From Pseudomonadales bacterium (lineage in GTDB: Bacteria; Pseudomonadota; Gammaproteobacteria; Pseudomonadales; Azotimanducaceae): a stretch of DNA of 64,000 nucleotides. Numbering within the stretch: the stretch's first letter is position 1; every line of letters begins with the position of its first letter. The position numbers and the translations under genes were made by a program. Of this stretch, positions 8,933 to 17,619 are shown piece after piece. The stretch is taken from contig JAQXDL010000045.1 of assembly GCA_029251375.1 (NCBI GenBank), positions 48,807-112,806 on the forward strand. The letters are read 5' to 3'. The notes beneath the pieces were generated by a model. The model was not told where the DNA came from and searched no databases. It worked only from the letters and a program-made list of their open reading frames with translations.

Positions 8933-11888
8933 TTCTCAAGCAAACAAAAGCACTGAGCCGCATAGTGGTACGAGCAGTTCAGTTAGTCATCCTGCGTTCA
9001 GACACATTCGAAGTCAGCGTATAGAAACCCTCGGCGTGACGATGCGCGAGTTTGAGCACGTCAAAACCGGCGCAATGCATTTTCACATGGATGCTGAGCA
9101 CCAAGAGAATGTGTTCATGGTTGCGTTGCGCACAGTTCCCATGGACTCGAAGGGTGTCGCTCATGTGTTAGAACACACGGCACTGTGTGGAAGTGAGAAG
9201 TATCCTGTTCGCGATCCGTTTTTCCTCATGCTTCGACGTTCATTGAATACATTTATGAATGCGTTCACCAGTAGCGATTACACGGCTTATCCTTTCGCGA
9301 CGCAAAATGTGAAGGACTATAATAATTTGTTGGATATCTACTTGGATGCGGTCTTTTTCCCGAATCTCGATAAGTTGGACTTTGCTCAGGAAGGACATCG
9401 GCTAGAGTTTGAGGAAATGCAAAACCCGCAATCAGCTTTGGTGCACAAAGGGGTGGTGTATAACGAGATGAAAGGGGATTCAAGTTCGGTTGTGTCTTTG
9501 TTGTACGACGAAGTCAAAACACACTTGTATCCTACGTCGACATATCACTACAACAGTGGCGGTGATCCAAAACATATTGCCAACTTGACCTATGAAGAGC
9601 TCGTTGATTTTTACAAATCTCACTATCATCCCAGCAACGCCGTATTCATGACATTTGGTAACATGAATCATGTGGATTTGCAGGATTCACTCGAACAAAA
9701 AGCATTGTCGAGGTTTGATCGCTCCGACGACTTTATTGCGGTTACGCCAGAGCAACGTCTAACAGAAACGTTGAGGGTATCGGAACCTTATCCCACCGAT
9801 GACAAGGATAACCTGCAGGGTAAAACCCATATCGTGATGGCTTGGTTATTGGGCGATAGCATTGATTTATCGCTCCTGTTGCGGTGTAACCTGCTATCAG
9901 ACGTGCTGCTTGATACAGCGGCATCGCCCTTGCGCAAGGCATTAGAATCAACCGAGCTCGGTGCCGCACCTAGCCCACTATGCGGTCTGGAAGAGTCCAA
10001 CAGAGAAATGAGTTTCTTGTGCGGTCTGCAGGGTAGCGACGAATTCCAAGCCGATGAGGTCGAAGCGCTGATTTTGACAACGTTAGAGCAGGTGGCAGAG
10101 GAAGGTGTTGAGATTGCCGCTTTAGAGGCTTGTTTGCATCAACTGGAACTAAGTCATCGAGAGATAGGCGGTGATGGCACACCGTTCGGTATGCAATTGA
10201 TATTCTCCTGTATGTCGGCAGCAATACATCGCGGTGACCCCATTGATCTGCTTGATATTGATCAGGTCATTGCGCAGTTAAGGACTGAGATCAAGGATCC
10301 AAATTTTATTAAAGATCTTATAAAAGAGGTTTTGCTGGATAATCATCATCGCGTTCGGGTTTGTTTGTACCCAGATGAACAAATGAACAATCGAAACTTG
10401 CTCGAAGAAGAGACCAATCTGCAACATATCAACGACAGCCTCAGCGACAAAGAAAAACAGGCAATTGTGGCGCAATCCATCGATTTGCAGACAAGACAGA
10501 ATAGGCAAGAGCCGATAGAGCTGTTACCTAAAGTTGGTATCGAGGACATTCCTGCATCCATACCTGAGCCTAAGCCGCGAAATGTTGACGTTGGACGCAA
10601 GCATCTGACGCAGTTTGATGCTGGAACAAACGGCCTTGTCTACACCCACGCTGTTAGCCAAATGCCGTTACTCGATGTCGACAGTATGCGTTTGCTGCCG
10701 TTGTTTACGCACTTGTTAACGGAATCTGGTTCTGCTGGTAGAAGCTACCTGGAGGCGCAAGCTCTGCAGCACAGCCTTACTGGAGGTATCTCTGGCTTTT
10801 CAACCGTACGCGGCGCTGTTAGTGATCCGGAGAGCCTTGTCGGTTATATATCCGTGTCGAGCAAAGCCCTAAATCGCAATGCCAAAAGCATGATGACCTT
10901 GCTCAAGGAAACCTACGGGCAACCCAATTTTACTGAAAGTACCAGAACACGGGACTTAGTGAAGCAGGCAAGGGTGAGAAGGGATAGTAGCATCACCAAT
11001 TCCGGACACATGTTAGCGATGACAGCAGCAAGTAGTGTTTTAAGGCCTGTACCTAGACTTAATCACTACTTAAGCGGGCTCGAGGGGATTCTTCACTTAC
11101 GTCAGTTAGATGATTGTCTTGACGATGCGGATCACCTTGCCGCGTTGACAGATCAGCTACAGAAGATTGGCGCAGCTATGCGTGACACAAAAACCCAATT
11201 CTTGCTGATCAATGATCCTTTGGTCGCGGATGAAATGGCGCACGAGTTGTCTGATATCTGGTCTAAAGCTTCGCCTGCGGTCGATCAAGGAGCGCTAGCC
11301 GCGCCCTTTGCATGCCCAGAGTTGCGCCAGGCTTGGATAACGACAACGCAGGTTAATTATTGTGCGAGAGCTTTTAAGACGGTGCCCGAAAATCACGCAG
11401 ATTCGGCAGCGTTAACGATTTTGGGTGGTGTGCTGCGCAATGGCTATCTGCATCGAACGATTAGAGAGCAGGGTGGAGCCTATGGTGGGGGGGCGAGTCA
11501 TGATTCGACCAACGGCATTTTTAGATTTTACTCCTATCGAGATCCGCGCCTGCAAGCAACATTTGACGATTTCTCTGCCGCTGTTGATTGGGTCGTCAAC
11601 TCGCCGGTCACGTTTTCAGATGTTGAACAATCGATACTCGGCGTTATCAGTAGTATCGACTCGCCAGCATCACCTGCAGGCGAAGCGCGGCAGGTTTTCT
11701 ATAACGATTTATTTGGCCGCAGTGAAGTTTACCGCCAACAACGCCGCAGCGAACTGTTGAAGGTGACCATTGATGATGTGCGTCGTGTTGCGGAGGCCTA
11801 CTTGACGGGCGAGCCCGTTGATGTGGTCGTGACAAATGAGCGAAGTGCCAGGGATTTAGCGCCTGATTACGTCAATCATATTCTTTGA
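8910..11888 (+). CDS. M16 family metalloprotease, PreP/insulinase-like
   Basis: A large zinc metallopeptidase (about 992 residues from the ATG at 8910) of the M16C/presequence-protease type, which degrades short unfolded peptides inside a closed chamber. The inverted zinc motif is H85-VLE-H89, followed by 'LCGSEKYPVRDPFF', 'LNTFMNAFTSSDYTAYPFAT' and the third-ligand region 'GVVYNEMKGD'. The C-terminal half has the second M16 domain, including 'REQGGAYGGGASH' near residue 855. No signal peptide is seen. The start is uncertain: ATG 8910, GTG 8913 and TTG 8925 are all possible, and only the last has a weak GGTGG upstream. Co-transcription with an amino-acid symporter fits peptide use. Confidence 0.88.
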   Translation: MVVNTLSDSQANKSTEPHSGTSSSVSHPAFRHIRSQRIETLGVTMREFEHVKTGAMHFHMDAEHQENVFMVALRTVPMDSKGVAHVLEHTALCGSEKYPVRDPFFLMLRRSLNTFMNAFTSSDYTAYPFATQNVKDYNNLLDIYLDAVFFPNLDKLDFAQEGHRLEFEEMQNPQSALVHKGVVYNEMKGDSSSVVSLLYDEVKTHLYPTSTYHYNSGGDPKHIANLTYEELVDFYKSHYHPSNAVFMTFGNMNHVDLQDSLEQKALSRFDRSDDFIAVTPEQRLTETLRVSEPYPTDDKDNLQGKTHIVMAWLLGDSIDLSLLLRCNLLSDVLLDTAASPLRKALESTELGAAPSPLCGLEESNREMSFLCGLQGSDEFQADEVEALILTTLEQVAEEGVEIAALEACLHQLELSHREIGGDGTPFGMQLIFSCMSAAIHRGDPIDLLDIDQVIAQLRTEIKDPNFIKDLIKEVLLDNHHRVRVCLYPDEQMNNRNLLEEETNLQHINDSLSDKEKQAIVAQSIDLQTRQNRQEPIELLPKVGIEDIPASIPEPKPRNVDVGRKHLTQFDAGTNGLVYTHAVSQMPLLDVDSMRLLPLFTHLLTESGSAGRSYLEAQALQHSLTGGISGFSTVRGAVSDPESLVGYISVSSKALNRNAKSMMTLLKETYGQPNFTESTRTRDLVKQARVRRDSSITNSGHMLAMTAASSVLRPVPRLNHYLSGLEGILHLRQLDDCLDDADHLAALTDQLQKIGAAMRDTKTQFLLINDPLVADEMAHELSDIWSKASPAVDQGALAAPFACPELRQAWITTTQVNYCARAFKTVPENHADSAALTILGGVLRNGYLHRTIREQGGAYGGGASHDSTNGIFRFYSYRDPRLQATFDDFSAAVDWVVNSPVTFSDVEQSILGVISSIDSPASPAGEARQVFYNDLFGRSEVYRQQRRSELLKVTIDDVRRVAEAYLTGEPVDVVVTNERSARDLAPDYVNHIL

Positions 11889-12377
11889 TTACTGCCAAAA
11901 GATTTAATAAATAGTAGCTATATCTACCAGACATAATGATCGGCGGCGACGAGGCAGAATTGTTCATCTGGGTATCAATCCAACTTTTTGCCACCCCACA
12001 GGCCAATGCGTGCTTTATCACCTCACTCTGTGGCCGAGGAATTATTGGTTTTTAACCTCAATACAGTCAGAAAAGACGCGAAATGCATCGAAAAGAGCGC
12101 AATAAACACAAGCCTGTTTACGTGCATAAGACAAGATATATTTTTCAAAATTGGGTGATTAGTGGTGCGCCAAAACCTATCTATGATGTTTGAGTCTATC
12201 GATAGGTATATTTGATTCAGTTCGCTTGACAAAAGATCATAGCTTCTACATTCTAACGGCCTCGCAGCTTAGTAACCAAAGGTCGGATAAAAATACCCTT
12301 GGCACTCAAGTAGTGAAGATCAAAAAAAAATATTATAAGAATTACATACAAGCAACAATTTCCTGGTAGGTACCAAC
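11889..12377. other. 489-bp spacer upstream of the TonB operon
   Basis: No convincing gene was found. A 69-codon minus-strand frame (12023-12232) has no family signature or ribosome site. The spacer contains a hairpin with arms ACCTATC (12175-12181) and GATAGGT (12201-12207), a candidate promoter beginning at 12226, and an AT-rich stretch (12320-12345) before the first operon gene. No recognisable Fur box was seen. Confidence 0.5.
12226..12252 (+). promoter_or_regulatory. Candidate promoter of the TonB operon
   Basis: A perfect TTGACA (12226-12231) is followed after 15 bp by TACATT (12247-12252, four of six matches to TATAAT). The spacing is short, so this is only a candidate. It would give a leader of roughly 115-120 nt before the DUF3450 ATG at 12378. 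The 7-bp inverted repeat ending at 12207 lies just upstream and could be an activator or repressor site. Confidence 0.4.
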
Positions 12378-13151
12378 ATGATAGAACATCAGATTAGGCG
12401 GGTGCTTTTTGCATTTGCGATAAGCGTCTTGTCTGCGGTCAGTTTCAACGCAGCTGCGCAAACTCTCGACGAAGTGTTGGGGGTCAGAGCGACCACCACG
12501 GTAGATGGTCGAAAGTCTCAAATGAAAATTGACTCTCTTACCGATGATACTCGGGATTTATTGTCTCAGTACAAGCAGGTAATGAAAATCGTAGATGGCT
12601 TACGTGTCTACAACCAGCAACAAGAGCGTTTGATAAGAAATCAAAACGAAGAAATGGGCAAGTTAAACCAGTCCATCGACAATGTTTCACTTGTTGAGCG
12701 TCAAATTACGCCGCTGATAGAGCGAATGATTGTCAACCTCGAGAAATTCATCGAACTTGACCAGCCTTTCTTAATTGCTGAACGTCGCGAACGAATTGCG
12801 TTTTTGAAAGAGACTTTAAATCGTGCAGACGTTGCTGTGTCAGAGAAGTTCAGCCAGGTTATGCAGGCGTACCAAGTTGAGAATACATATGGCTCAACGG
12901 TCGACGTCTATACCGACGTGATTGAAATCGAAGGGGTCGAGCGTCAAGTTGACATTCTAAAATGGGGTCGAGTATCCCTATCTTTCCAAACGCCTGACGC
13001 TGCACTCGCAGGAACGTGGGACAGAGACCAAAAGAAATGGGTTGTACTTGGAGACGAGTTTAATGCTGGTATTCGAGACGGGCTGAGAATTGCACGTAAG
13101 ACACAGACAGCCAATATCGTTAAATTACCCGTAGCGGCACCAGGAGAATAA
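12378..13151 (+). CDS. DUF3450 protein, first gene of a TonB2-type operon
   Basis: A 257-residue periplasmic protein with a signal peptide (hydrophobic stretch about 10-25, cleavage near 'NAAAQ'). A long coiled coil (about 45-110) follows, then a compact C-terminal domain containing 'YGSTVDVYTDVIEIEG' and 'WDRDQKKWVVL'. DUF3450 genes are characteristically found directly upstream of ExbB-like, ExbD and TonB genes in gammaproteobacteria. A role in the energised TonB complex is inferred from this context; the molecular function is not established. The next gene starts 4 bp downstream. Confidence 0.85.
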   Translation: MIEHQIRRVLFAFAISVLSAVSFNAAAQTLDEVLGVRATTTVDGRKSQMKIDSLTDDTRDLLSQYKQVMKIVDGLRVYNQQQERLIRNQNEEMGKLNQSIDNVSLVERQITPLIERMIVNLEKFIELDQPFLIAERRERIAFLKETLNRADVAVSEKFSQVMQAYQVENTYGSTVDVYTDVIEIEGVERQVDILKWGRVSLSFQTPDAALAGTWDRDQKKWVVLGDEFNAGIRDGLRIARKTQTANIVKLPVAAPGE

Positions 13152-13155
13152 GAAC

Positions 13156-14535
13156 ATGAAAAAGTTATTGGTATTTTTCACAGCCCTGGGGCTGACACTA
13201 TCTGCGACGACACAGGCTGCAGACGATGAGATTAAAGCAAAGAGTCTCAGCGAATTATTACAGATGGTTAAGGAAGGTAAACTCATTAACCGTGATGTTA
13301 ATAGTCAACGCGAGAAAGACTTCGTTTCTAACAAAGCAAAGCAAGCCCAGGCAGTTAAAAATGCTGAGCGTATGCAGTTAGAAGAGGAAGAACGAAGCAC
13401 GCGGCTTGAAAATGAGTTTGAAAAGAATGAAAAAGAGATCGCGCAGCTACAGGAAATCCTTTCTAAGCGACTTGGTTCACTGCGTGAATTGTTTGGTGTG
13501 CTGCAGCAAGTTAGTGGCGACACTCAAGGTGTTTTCGAAGGTTCAATTATCAGTGCTGAATATCCTGGTCGAACAGATTGGCTAGCAGATTTTGCACAGG
13601 AAATGGGTCAGTCAAGCAAGCTTGCAACGATCGAAGAAATCGAGCGCCTTTGGTACGAACTCCAGCGCGAAATGACTGAGTCTGGCAAAATCACTAGATT
13701 CACAGCCAAAGTTAATAAGTTAGACGGTGAAGTTGTCGAGCAAGAAGTTATTCGAATCGGTGGTTACAACCTTATAAGTGAGGGCGAGTACGTCACATAT
13801 GATATCGAAAACAAAATCATCAAAGAGCTACCGGCTCAGCCTGCAGGACGTTTTGTAGACTCAGCGGCTGCACTTCAGGGCTCAAGCAGTGGATTTACCT
13901 CTTTTGGCCTTGACCCTACACGTGGTCAGTTGTTGGAACTTCAAATTCAGATTCCAACGATCGAAGAGCGTATACATCAAGGTGGTACAACAGGTTACGT
14001 GATTATCGCTTTGGGTATCGTAGCACTGCTACTTTCACTTGAACGTTTCATTACTCTGACCGTCATGGGTAGCAAAGTGAACGCGCAAACCAAGACTGAA
14101 ACGCCGAGCGATGGTAATCCTTTAGGTCGTGTGTTGAAGATCTACGCAGAGAACAAAGATGTTGACCCAGAAACACTTCAACTTAAGTTGGACGAAGCGA
14201 TACTGAAAGAGCAACCAGCGATAAATGCTAGGATTGCCTTTATCAAGATCATCTCGATGGTTGCTCCACTTCTCGGTCTACTCGGTACGGTAACGGGTAT
14301 GATCGTAACCTTCCAAGCAATCACTTTGTTTGGTACGGGTGACCCCAAAACAATGGCTGGTGGTATTTCTCAAGCATTGATGACAACGGTTCTTGGTCTT
14401 TGTGTTGCGATCCCAACTGTTCTACTGCATTCAATCGTGCAGTCTAGAAGCAGCACGGTGTTACACATTTTGACTGAACAAAGCGCCGGTCTTATCGCTG
14501 AACACGCCGAAAACGCTGAAAAAGCAGGTAAGTAA
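13156..14535 (+). CDS. Long ExbB/MotA/TolQ-family protein with periplasmic coiled coil (TtpC-like)
   Basis: 459 residues: a signal peptide (1-21), a charged coiled coil (about 45-115), a periplasmic domain to about 270, then a MotA/TolQ/ExbB proton-channel domain. The channel segments are about 280-300 ('GYVIIALGIVALLLSLERF'), 356-385 ('LLGLLGTVTGMIVTF') and 407-430. The architecture matches the TtpC-type partner of Vibrio TonB2 systems, which sits with ExbB2-ExbD2-TonB2 and helps energise outer-membrane transporters. It shares an operon with the DUF3450 gene upstream and a short ExbB 5 bp downstream. Confidence 0.9.
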   Translation: MKKLLVFFTALGLTLSATTQAADDEIKAKSLSELLQMVKEGKLINRDVNSQREKDFVSNKAKQAQAVKNAERMQLEEEERSTRLENEFEKNEKEIAQLQEILSKRLGSLRELFGVLQQVSGDTQGVFEGSIISAEYPGRTDWLADFAQEMGQSSKLATIEEIERLWYELQREMTESGKITRFTAKVNKLDGEVVEQEVIRIGGYNLISEGEYVTYDIENKIIKELPAQPAGRFVDSAAALQGSSSGFTSFGLDPTRGQLLELQIQIPTIEERIHQGGTTGYVIIALGIVALLLSLERFITLTVMGSKVNAQTKTETPSDGNPLGRVLKIYAENKDVDPETLQLKLDEAILKEQPAINARIAFIKIISMVAPLLGLLGTVTGMIVTFQAITLFGTGDPKTMAGGISQALMTTVLGLCVAIPTVLLHSIVQSRSSTVLHILTEQSAGLIAEHAENAEKAGK

Positions 14536-14540
14536 CTCTT

Positions 14541-15056
14541 ATGGAATTCATAGTAGTTGCAATCAGAACGTTTATGGAAGCAGGAGGTAATGTACTTTGG
14601 TACATTGCCGCTGCAACTTTCATAATGTGGGCACTGATTTTCGAGCGTATTTGGTTTATCAATACTGAGCACAAGACCGATGTCGGTGCAGCGCTAGCCT
14701 ATTGGGAGGGTCGTACTGAACGAACTTCCTGGAATGCTCATCGTATCCGTGAACGGCTTATCTCAGAAGTAAACATGCGTTTGAACACGAATCTTGGTTT
14801 TATCAAAACACTGATATCACTTCTCCCTTTACTCGGCCTTTTAGGCACTGTGACGGGCATGGTTCAAGTCTTTGAAGCAATGACCTTTTCTGGTGGTAAC
14901 GCCAGATCGATGGCAGCAGGTGTATCTGCTGCAACGATTCCGACTATGTCGGGCATGGTTGGTACGCTTTCAGGGGTGCTCGCGAATACATTTATCACTT
15001 CCAAGGTGCAGACAGAAGCAGCTTATATGGAAGACACACTTACGATGGATCATTAA
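14541..15056 (+). CDS. exbB: ExbB-type proton channel subunit
   Basis: 171 residues with the three-helix MotA/TolQ/ExbB layout: helix 1 about 17-38, then 'LLPLLGLLGTVTGMVQVFEAM' near 95-115 and a third helix around 130-155 ('TIPTMSGMVGTLSGVLANTFI'). Together with ExbD it forms the inner-membrane proton channel that powers TonB. This is the short ExbB2-like member, and it lies directly downstream of the long TtpC-like paralogue. The short C-terminal tail is normal for this subgroup. Confidence 0.92.
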   Translation: MEFIVVAIRTFMEAGGNVLWYIAAATFIMWALIFERIWFINTEHKTDVGAALAYWEGRTERTSWNAHRIRERLISEVNMRLNTNLGFIKTLISLLPLLGLLGTVTGMVQVFEAMTFSGGNARSMAAGVSAATIPTMSGMVGTLSGVLANTFITSKVQTEAAYMEDTLTMDH

Positions 15057-15087
15057 GATCGACTCGTTAGTTTAGATCGGGATAAAA

Positions 15088-15489
15088 ATGCGAAGTAGAA
15101 GAAAAATTAAGGAAGAAGAGAAGGTCGCGGACTTAACGCCGATGCTTGATGTTGTTTTTATCATGCTGATTTTCTTTATCGTGACGGCAACCTTTATTAA
15201 GGAAACCGGCGTTGAAATTGACCGACCCGACACCAAAACAGCGGAAGCTAAGAAGCGCGTTTCCTTGTTGGTTGGTGTAGGTTCAGACAGTGGCATATGG
15301 ATCGATAAGAAACGTGTTGATGTCAGAAATGTCCGTCCCATGATGGAGCGGCTACACGCCGAGAATCCAAAGGGTGGCTTGGTTATCCAGGCGGACAGCG
15401 AGTCTAAAGTTGAGAAAGTACTAGCGATTATGAATGCCGCTCGAAAGATTGGTATTAATCAAGTCGCTATTGCCTCCGAAGAAGGGTAG
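15088..15489 (+). CDS. exbD: ExbD biopolymer transport protein
   Basis: 133 residues, with a single N-terminal membrane helix and a periplasmic domain. The essential membrane aspartate is D21 in 'ADLTPMLDVVFIMLIFFIV', the classic ExbD/TolR pattern. The periplasmic part includes 'GGLVIQADSESKVEKVLAIMNAARKIGI', as expected. It pairs with the ExbB upstream to convert proton flow into TonB movement. The 31-bp gap upstream is the largest within the operon. Confidence 0.93.
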   Translation: MRSRRKIKEEEKVADLTPMLDVVFIMLIFFIVTATFIKETGVEIDRPDTKTAEAKKRVSLLVGVGSDSGIWIDKKRVDVRNVRPMMERLHAENPKGGLVIQADSESKVEKVLAIMNAARKIGINQVAIASEEG

Positions 15490-15498
15490 GAGGAATTT

Positions 15499-16146
15499 AT
15501 GATTTTAAGAATTAGTGGTTCGATGATTGCTGGTGTTTTTATAACGATTGCGTTGCTGTATTTGATGCAATCGCTAATCTCGAACACCAAAAGTGCACTG
15601 ACTGAAGATGGTATTGGTCGTATCGTTGATATTGTCCGGGTTAAACAGCCGAACGAGGTTCAAACGAAACAGCGAAAAGCGAAGAAGCCACCACCACCTG
15701 ATCAACCGCCACCTGATATTCCCCCAATGAACATCAACGTTGCTGTTGATCAAACTGGCTTTACGATGTCAGGTATTGATTCAGGTGCGGGTGTCGATAT
15801 AAACGCGGGTGGGTTCGGTATCTCCGACGGAGAGTACTTACCGATCGTGAAAGTACAACCAGTCTACCCACGACGTGCATTGTCCAGAGGTATGTCAGGT
15901 TGGGCGATTGTTGAATTTACTGTGAGTGCTCAGGGTACGGTAAAAGACCCTATTGTGGTTTCAAATTGCGGTTGGGTTAAAGGTCGAAACTCTGAAGGTG
16001 TCTGTGAAGATTCCCCGAATAGTGTATTTGACAATGCCGCCATGCGAGCGGCACTGAAGTTCAAGTATAAGCCGAAGGTTATCGATGGTAACCCAGTAGA
16101 AACAGCGGGCGTGCAGAATCGTATCGTCTTTGAGTTGGCTGAATAG
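15499..16146 (+). CDS. tonB: TonB family energy transducer
   Basis: 215 residues: a membrane anchor (about 8-27), a short Pro/Lys-rich linker ('KKPPPPDQPPPDIPPMN', about 57-74), then the C-terminal TonB domain with 'VKVQPVYPRRALSRGMSG' and 'GWAIVEFTVSAQGTV', ending 'VQNRIVFELAE'. The linker is much shorter than in E. coli TonB, as is usual for TonB2-type proteins. It contacts TonB-dependent outer-membrane receptors, none of which lie in this window. A TAGGAGGAATTT site gives a strong ribosome binding site. Confidence 0.93.
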   Translation: MILRISGSMIAGVFITIALLYLMQSLISNTKSALTEDGIGRIVDIVRVKQPNEVQTKQRKAKKPPPPDQPPPDIPPMNINVAVDQTGFTMSGIDSGAGVDINAGGFGISDGEYLPIVKVQPVYPRRALSRGMSGWAIVEFTVSAQGTVKDPIVVSNCGWVKGRNSEGVCEDSPNSVFDNAAMRAALKFKYKPKVIDGNPVETAGVQNRIVFELAE

Positions 16147-16157
16147 AAGAGGTGATG

Positions 16158-17504
16158 ATGAGACTATTAATTGTTGTTAGCTTTCTGTTCCTACTGCCTG
16201 TTGGTATTCAATCAACAACTGGCATTAATTTGGGTCAAGCTGCTTTTGCTGAAGCAAAAGAGCCGCCCAAGAGAAAAGTGCCGCCGTTAAAGGAGCGTAC
16301 TTATAAAGTATTATCAGAGGCGCAGCTTCTGATAGACCCAGATTCAGTGCCAGTTGAAGAAGGTGAAGAAAAGCCAGACGTGCAGGCTAATCCACAAGCC
16401 GCAGTTGAGCTTCTTAAGAAATCTTTGGAACGCCGTGGTTTAAACGCTTACGAAGTTGCACAGATCTGGAATACGCTGGCTTTTGCCTACTACACGCTAA
16501 ATGATGTGCCTAACACGATGAAGGCCTATGAAGCAGTGCTTGCACAGCCTCAATTGCAAGTGTCTCTCGCATTAGAACTGGGTGCGACAAGGTCACTATT
16601 TCAACTTTATTATGCTGATGAAAATTATCGTAAGTCGCTCGAGTATATCGCTCGTTGGGAAAAGATTAATGCAACCCGTGATGCGACCGTTACATACATC
16701 AAAGCAACTGCTTTCTATCAGTTAGAAGAGTATAGAGACGCGTTGAGTGCAGCAATTGATGTTGAAGACATTGCACGAGAGCAGGAACGCACTCTGAAAG
16801 AGAACTGGTTGTATCTGCAGGTTATTCTTTACAACGAACTGAAGGATTTTGACAACGTCATCGTCGTTTTGGAGCGTATGATCGTCCTTTTCCCGAAGAA
16901 GCAATACTGGATGCATCTCGCAGGCCTTTATGCGGAGAAGGAATGGGAAGATAAAGCACTTTCGGCTTACTACGCAGCATATGTACAAGATATGTTTGAG
17001 AAGGAAACTGAGATCGTTATGTTGTCTCAGCGACTCTTAAATGCTGAAGTACCGTTTGAAGCCGCCCGAATACTCAAAAAAGGGTTTGACGACGGCATTG
17101 TCGAGAAGAACGAGAAGAATATCCGCTTGTTAGCGTCCTCTTACACGATGGCACAGGAGTTCAATAAGGCGATTGCAGCATGGCAAGAGGCAACTGAATT
17201 TGCTGAAGATGGTGAAATCTATTACAGGCTTGCGCAAGCCCTATCGAATGAAGATCGCCATAGCGAGGCAGTCAAGTCTTATCGAGAAGCTTTAAAGATT
17301 GGCGATCTGAATAGACCCGAAGATGTGAACTTCTGGCTAGGCATCTCGCTTATGCAAATTGAAGAGTGGGACGGTGCGAAGAAAGCATTCTCAGTGGCTG
17401 CCAAAGACAAATCGAAAGCTAAAAGCGCGAACCAATACATTAAGTATATTAATGGTGAGAAGAGACGTTTAGCCGCTCTGAAAGATATGATTACTGGCGG
17501 TTAG
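16158..17504 (+). CDS. TPR-repeat protein, last gene of the TonB operon
   Basis: About 448 residues with an N-terminal hydrophobic export signal (about 1-25) and repeated helical pairs typical of tetratricopeptide repeats, for example 'AQIWNTLAFAYYTLNDVPNTMKAYEAVL' near 98-125 and 'GEIYYRLAQALSNEDRHSEAVKSYREAL' near 350-380. A TPR gene is the usual final member of DUF3450-ExbB-ExbD-TonB operons and may scaffold receptors or the TonB complex. GTG 16152 and ATG 16155 are also in frame, but GAGG at 16149-16152 is best spaced for ATG 16158. A terminator follows. Confidence 0.88.
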   Translation: MRLLIVVSFLFLLPVGIQSTTGINLGQAAFAEAKEPPKRKVPPLKERTYKVLSEAQLLIDPDSVPVEEGEEKPDVQANPQAAVELLKKSLERRGLNAYEVAQIWNTLAFAYYTLNDVPNTMKAYEAVLAQPQLQVSLALELGATRSLFQLYYADENYRKSLEYIARWEKINATRDATVTYIKATAFYQLEEYRDALSAAIDVEDIAREQERTLKENWLYLQVILYNELKDFDNVIVVLERMIVLFPKKQYWMHLAGLYAEKEWEDKALSAYYAAYVQDMFEKETEIVMLSQRLLNAEVPFEAARILKKGFDDGIVEKNEKNIRLLASSYTMAQEFNKAIAAWQEATEFAEDGEIYYRLAQALSNEDRHSEAVKSYREALKIGDLNRPEDVNFWLGISLMQIEEWDGAKKAFSVAAKDKSKAKSANQYIKYINGEKRRLAALKDMITGG

Positions 17505-17531
17505 TGACTGACCATAAGGTAGAAGAGCAAA

Positions 17532-17564
17532 ACGAAGAAGGACAGTTTAACTGTCCTTTTTTCG
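17532..17564 (+). terminator. Intrinsic terminator of the TonB operon
   Basis: The arms AAGGACAGTT and AACTGTCCTT (about 17538-17558) make a strong stem, followed by a run of six T. It ends the DUF3450-exbB-exbB-exbD-tonB-TPR operon and separates it from the convergent rsgA. Confidence 0.88.
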
Positions 17565-17619
17565 TTGTAGGGTTGAAAAGTAAGAGTTCAAAGTAGTTAC
17601 ACAAAGGCGTCGATACAAT

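Noticed and set aside
12023..12232. 69-codon minus-strand frame in the TonB operon spacer
   Set aside because: No start context, no homologous pattern, and it overlaps the candidate promoter and hairpin of the operon.
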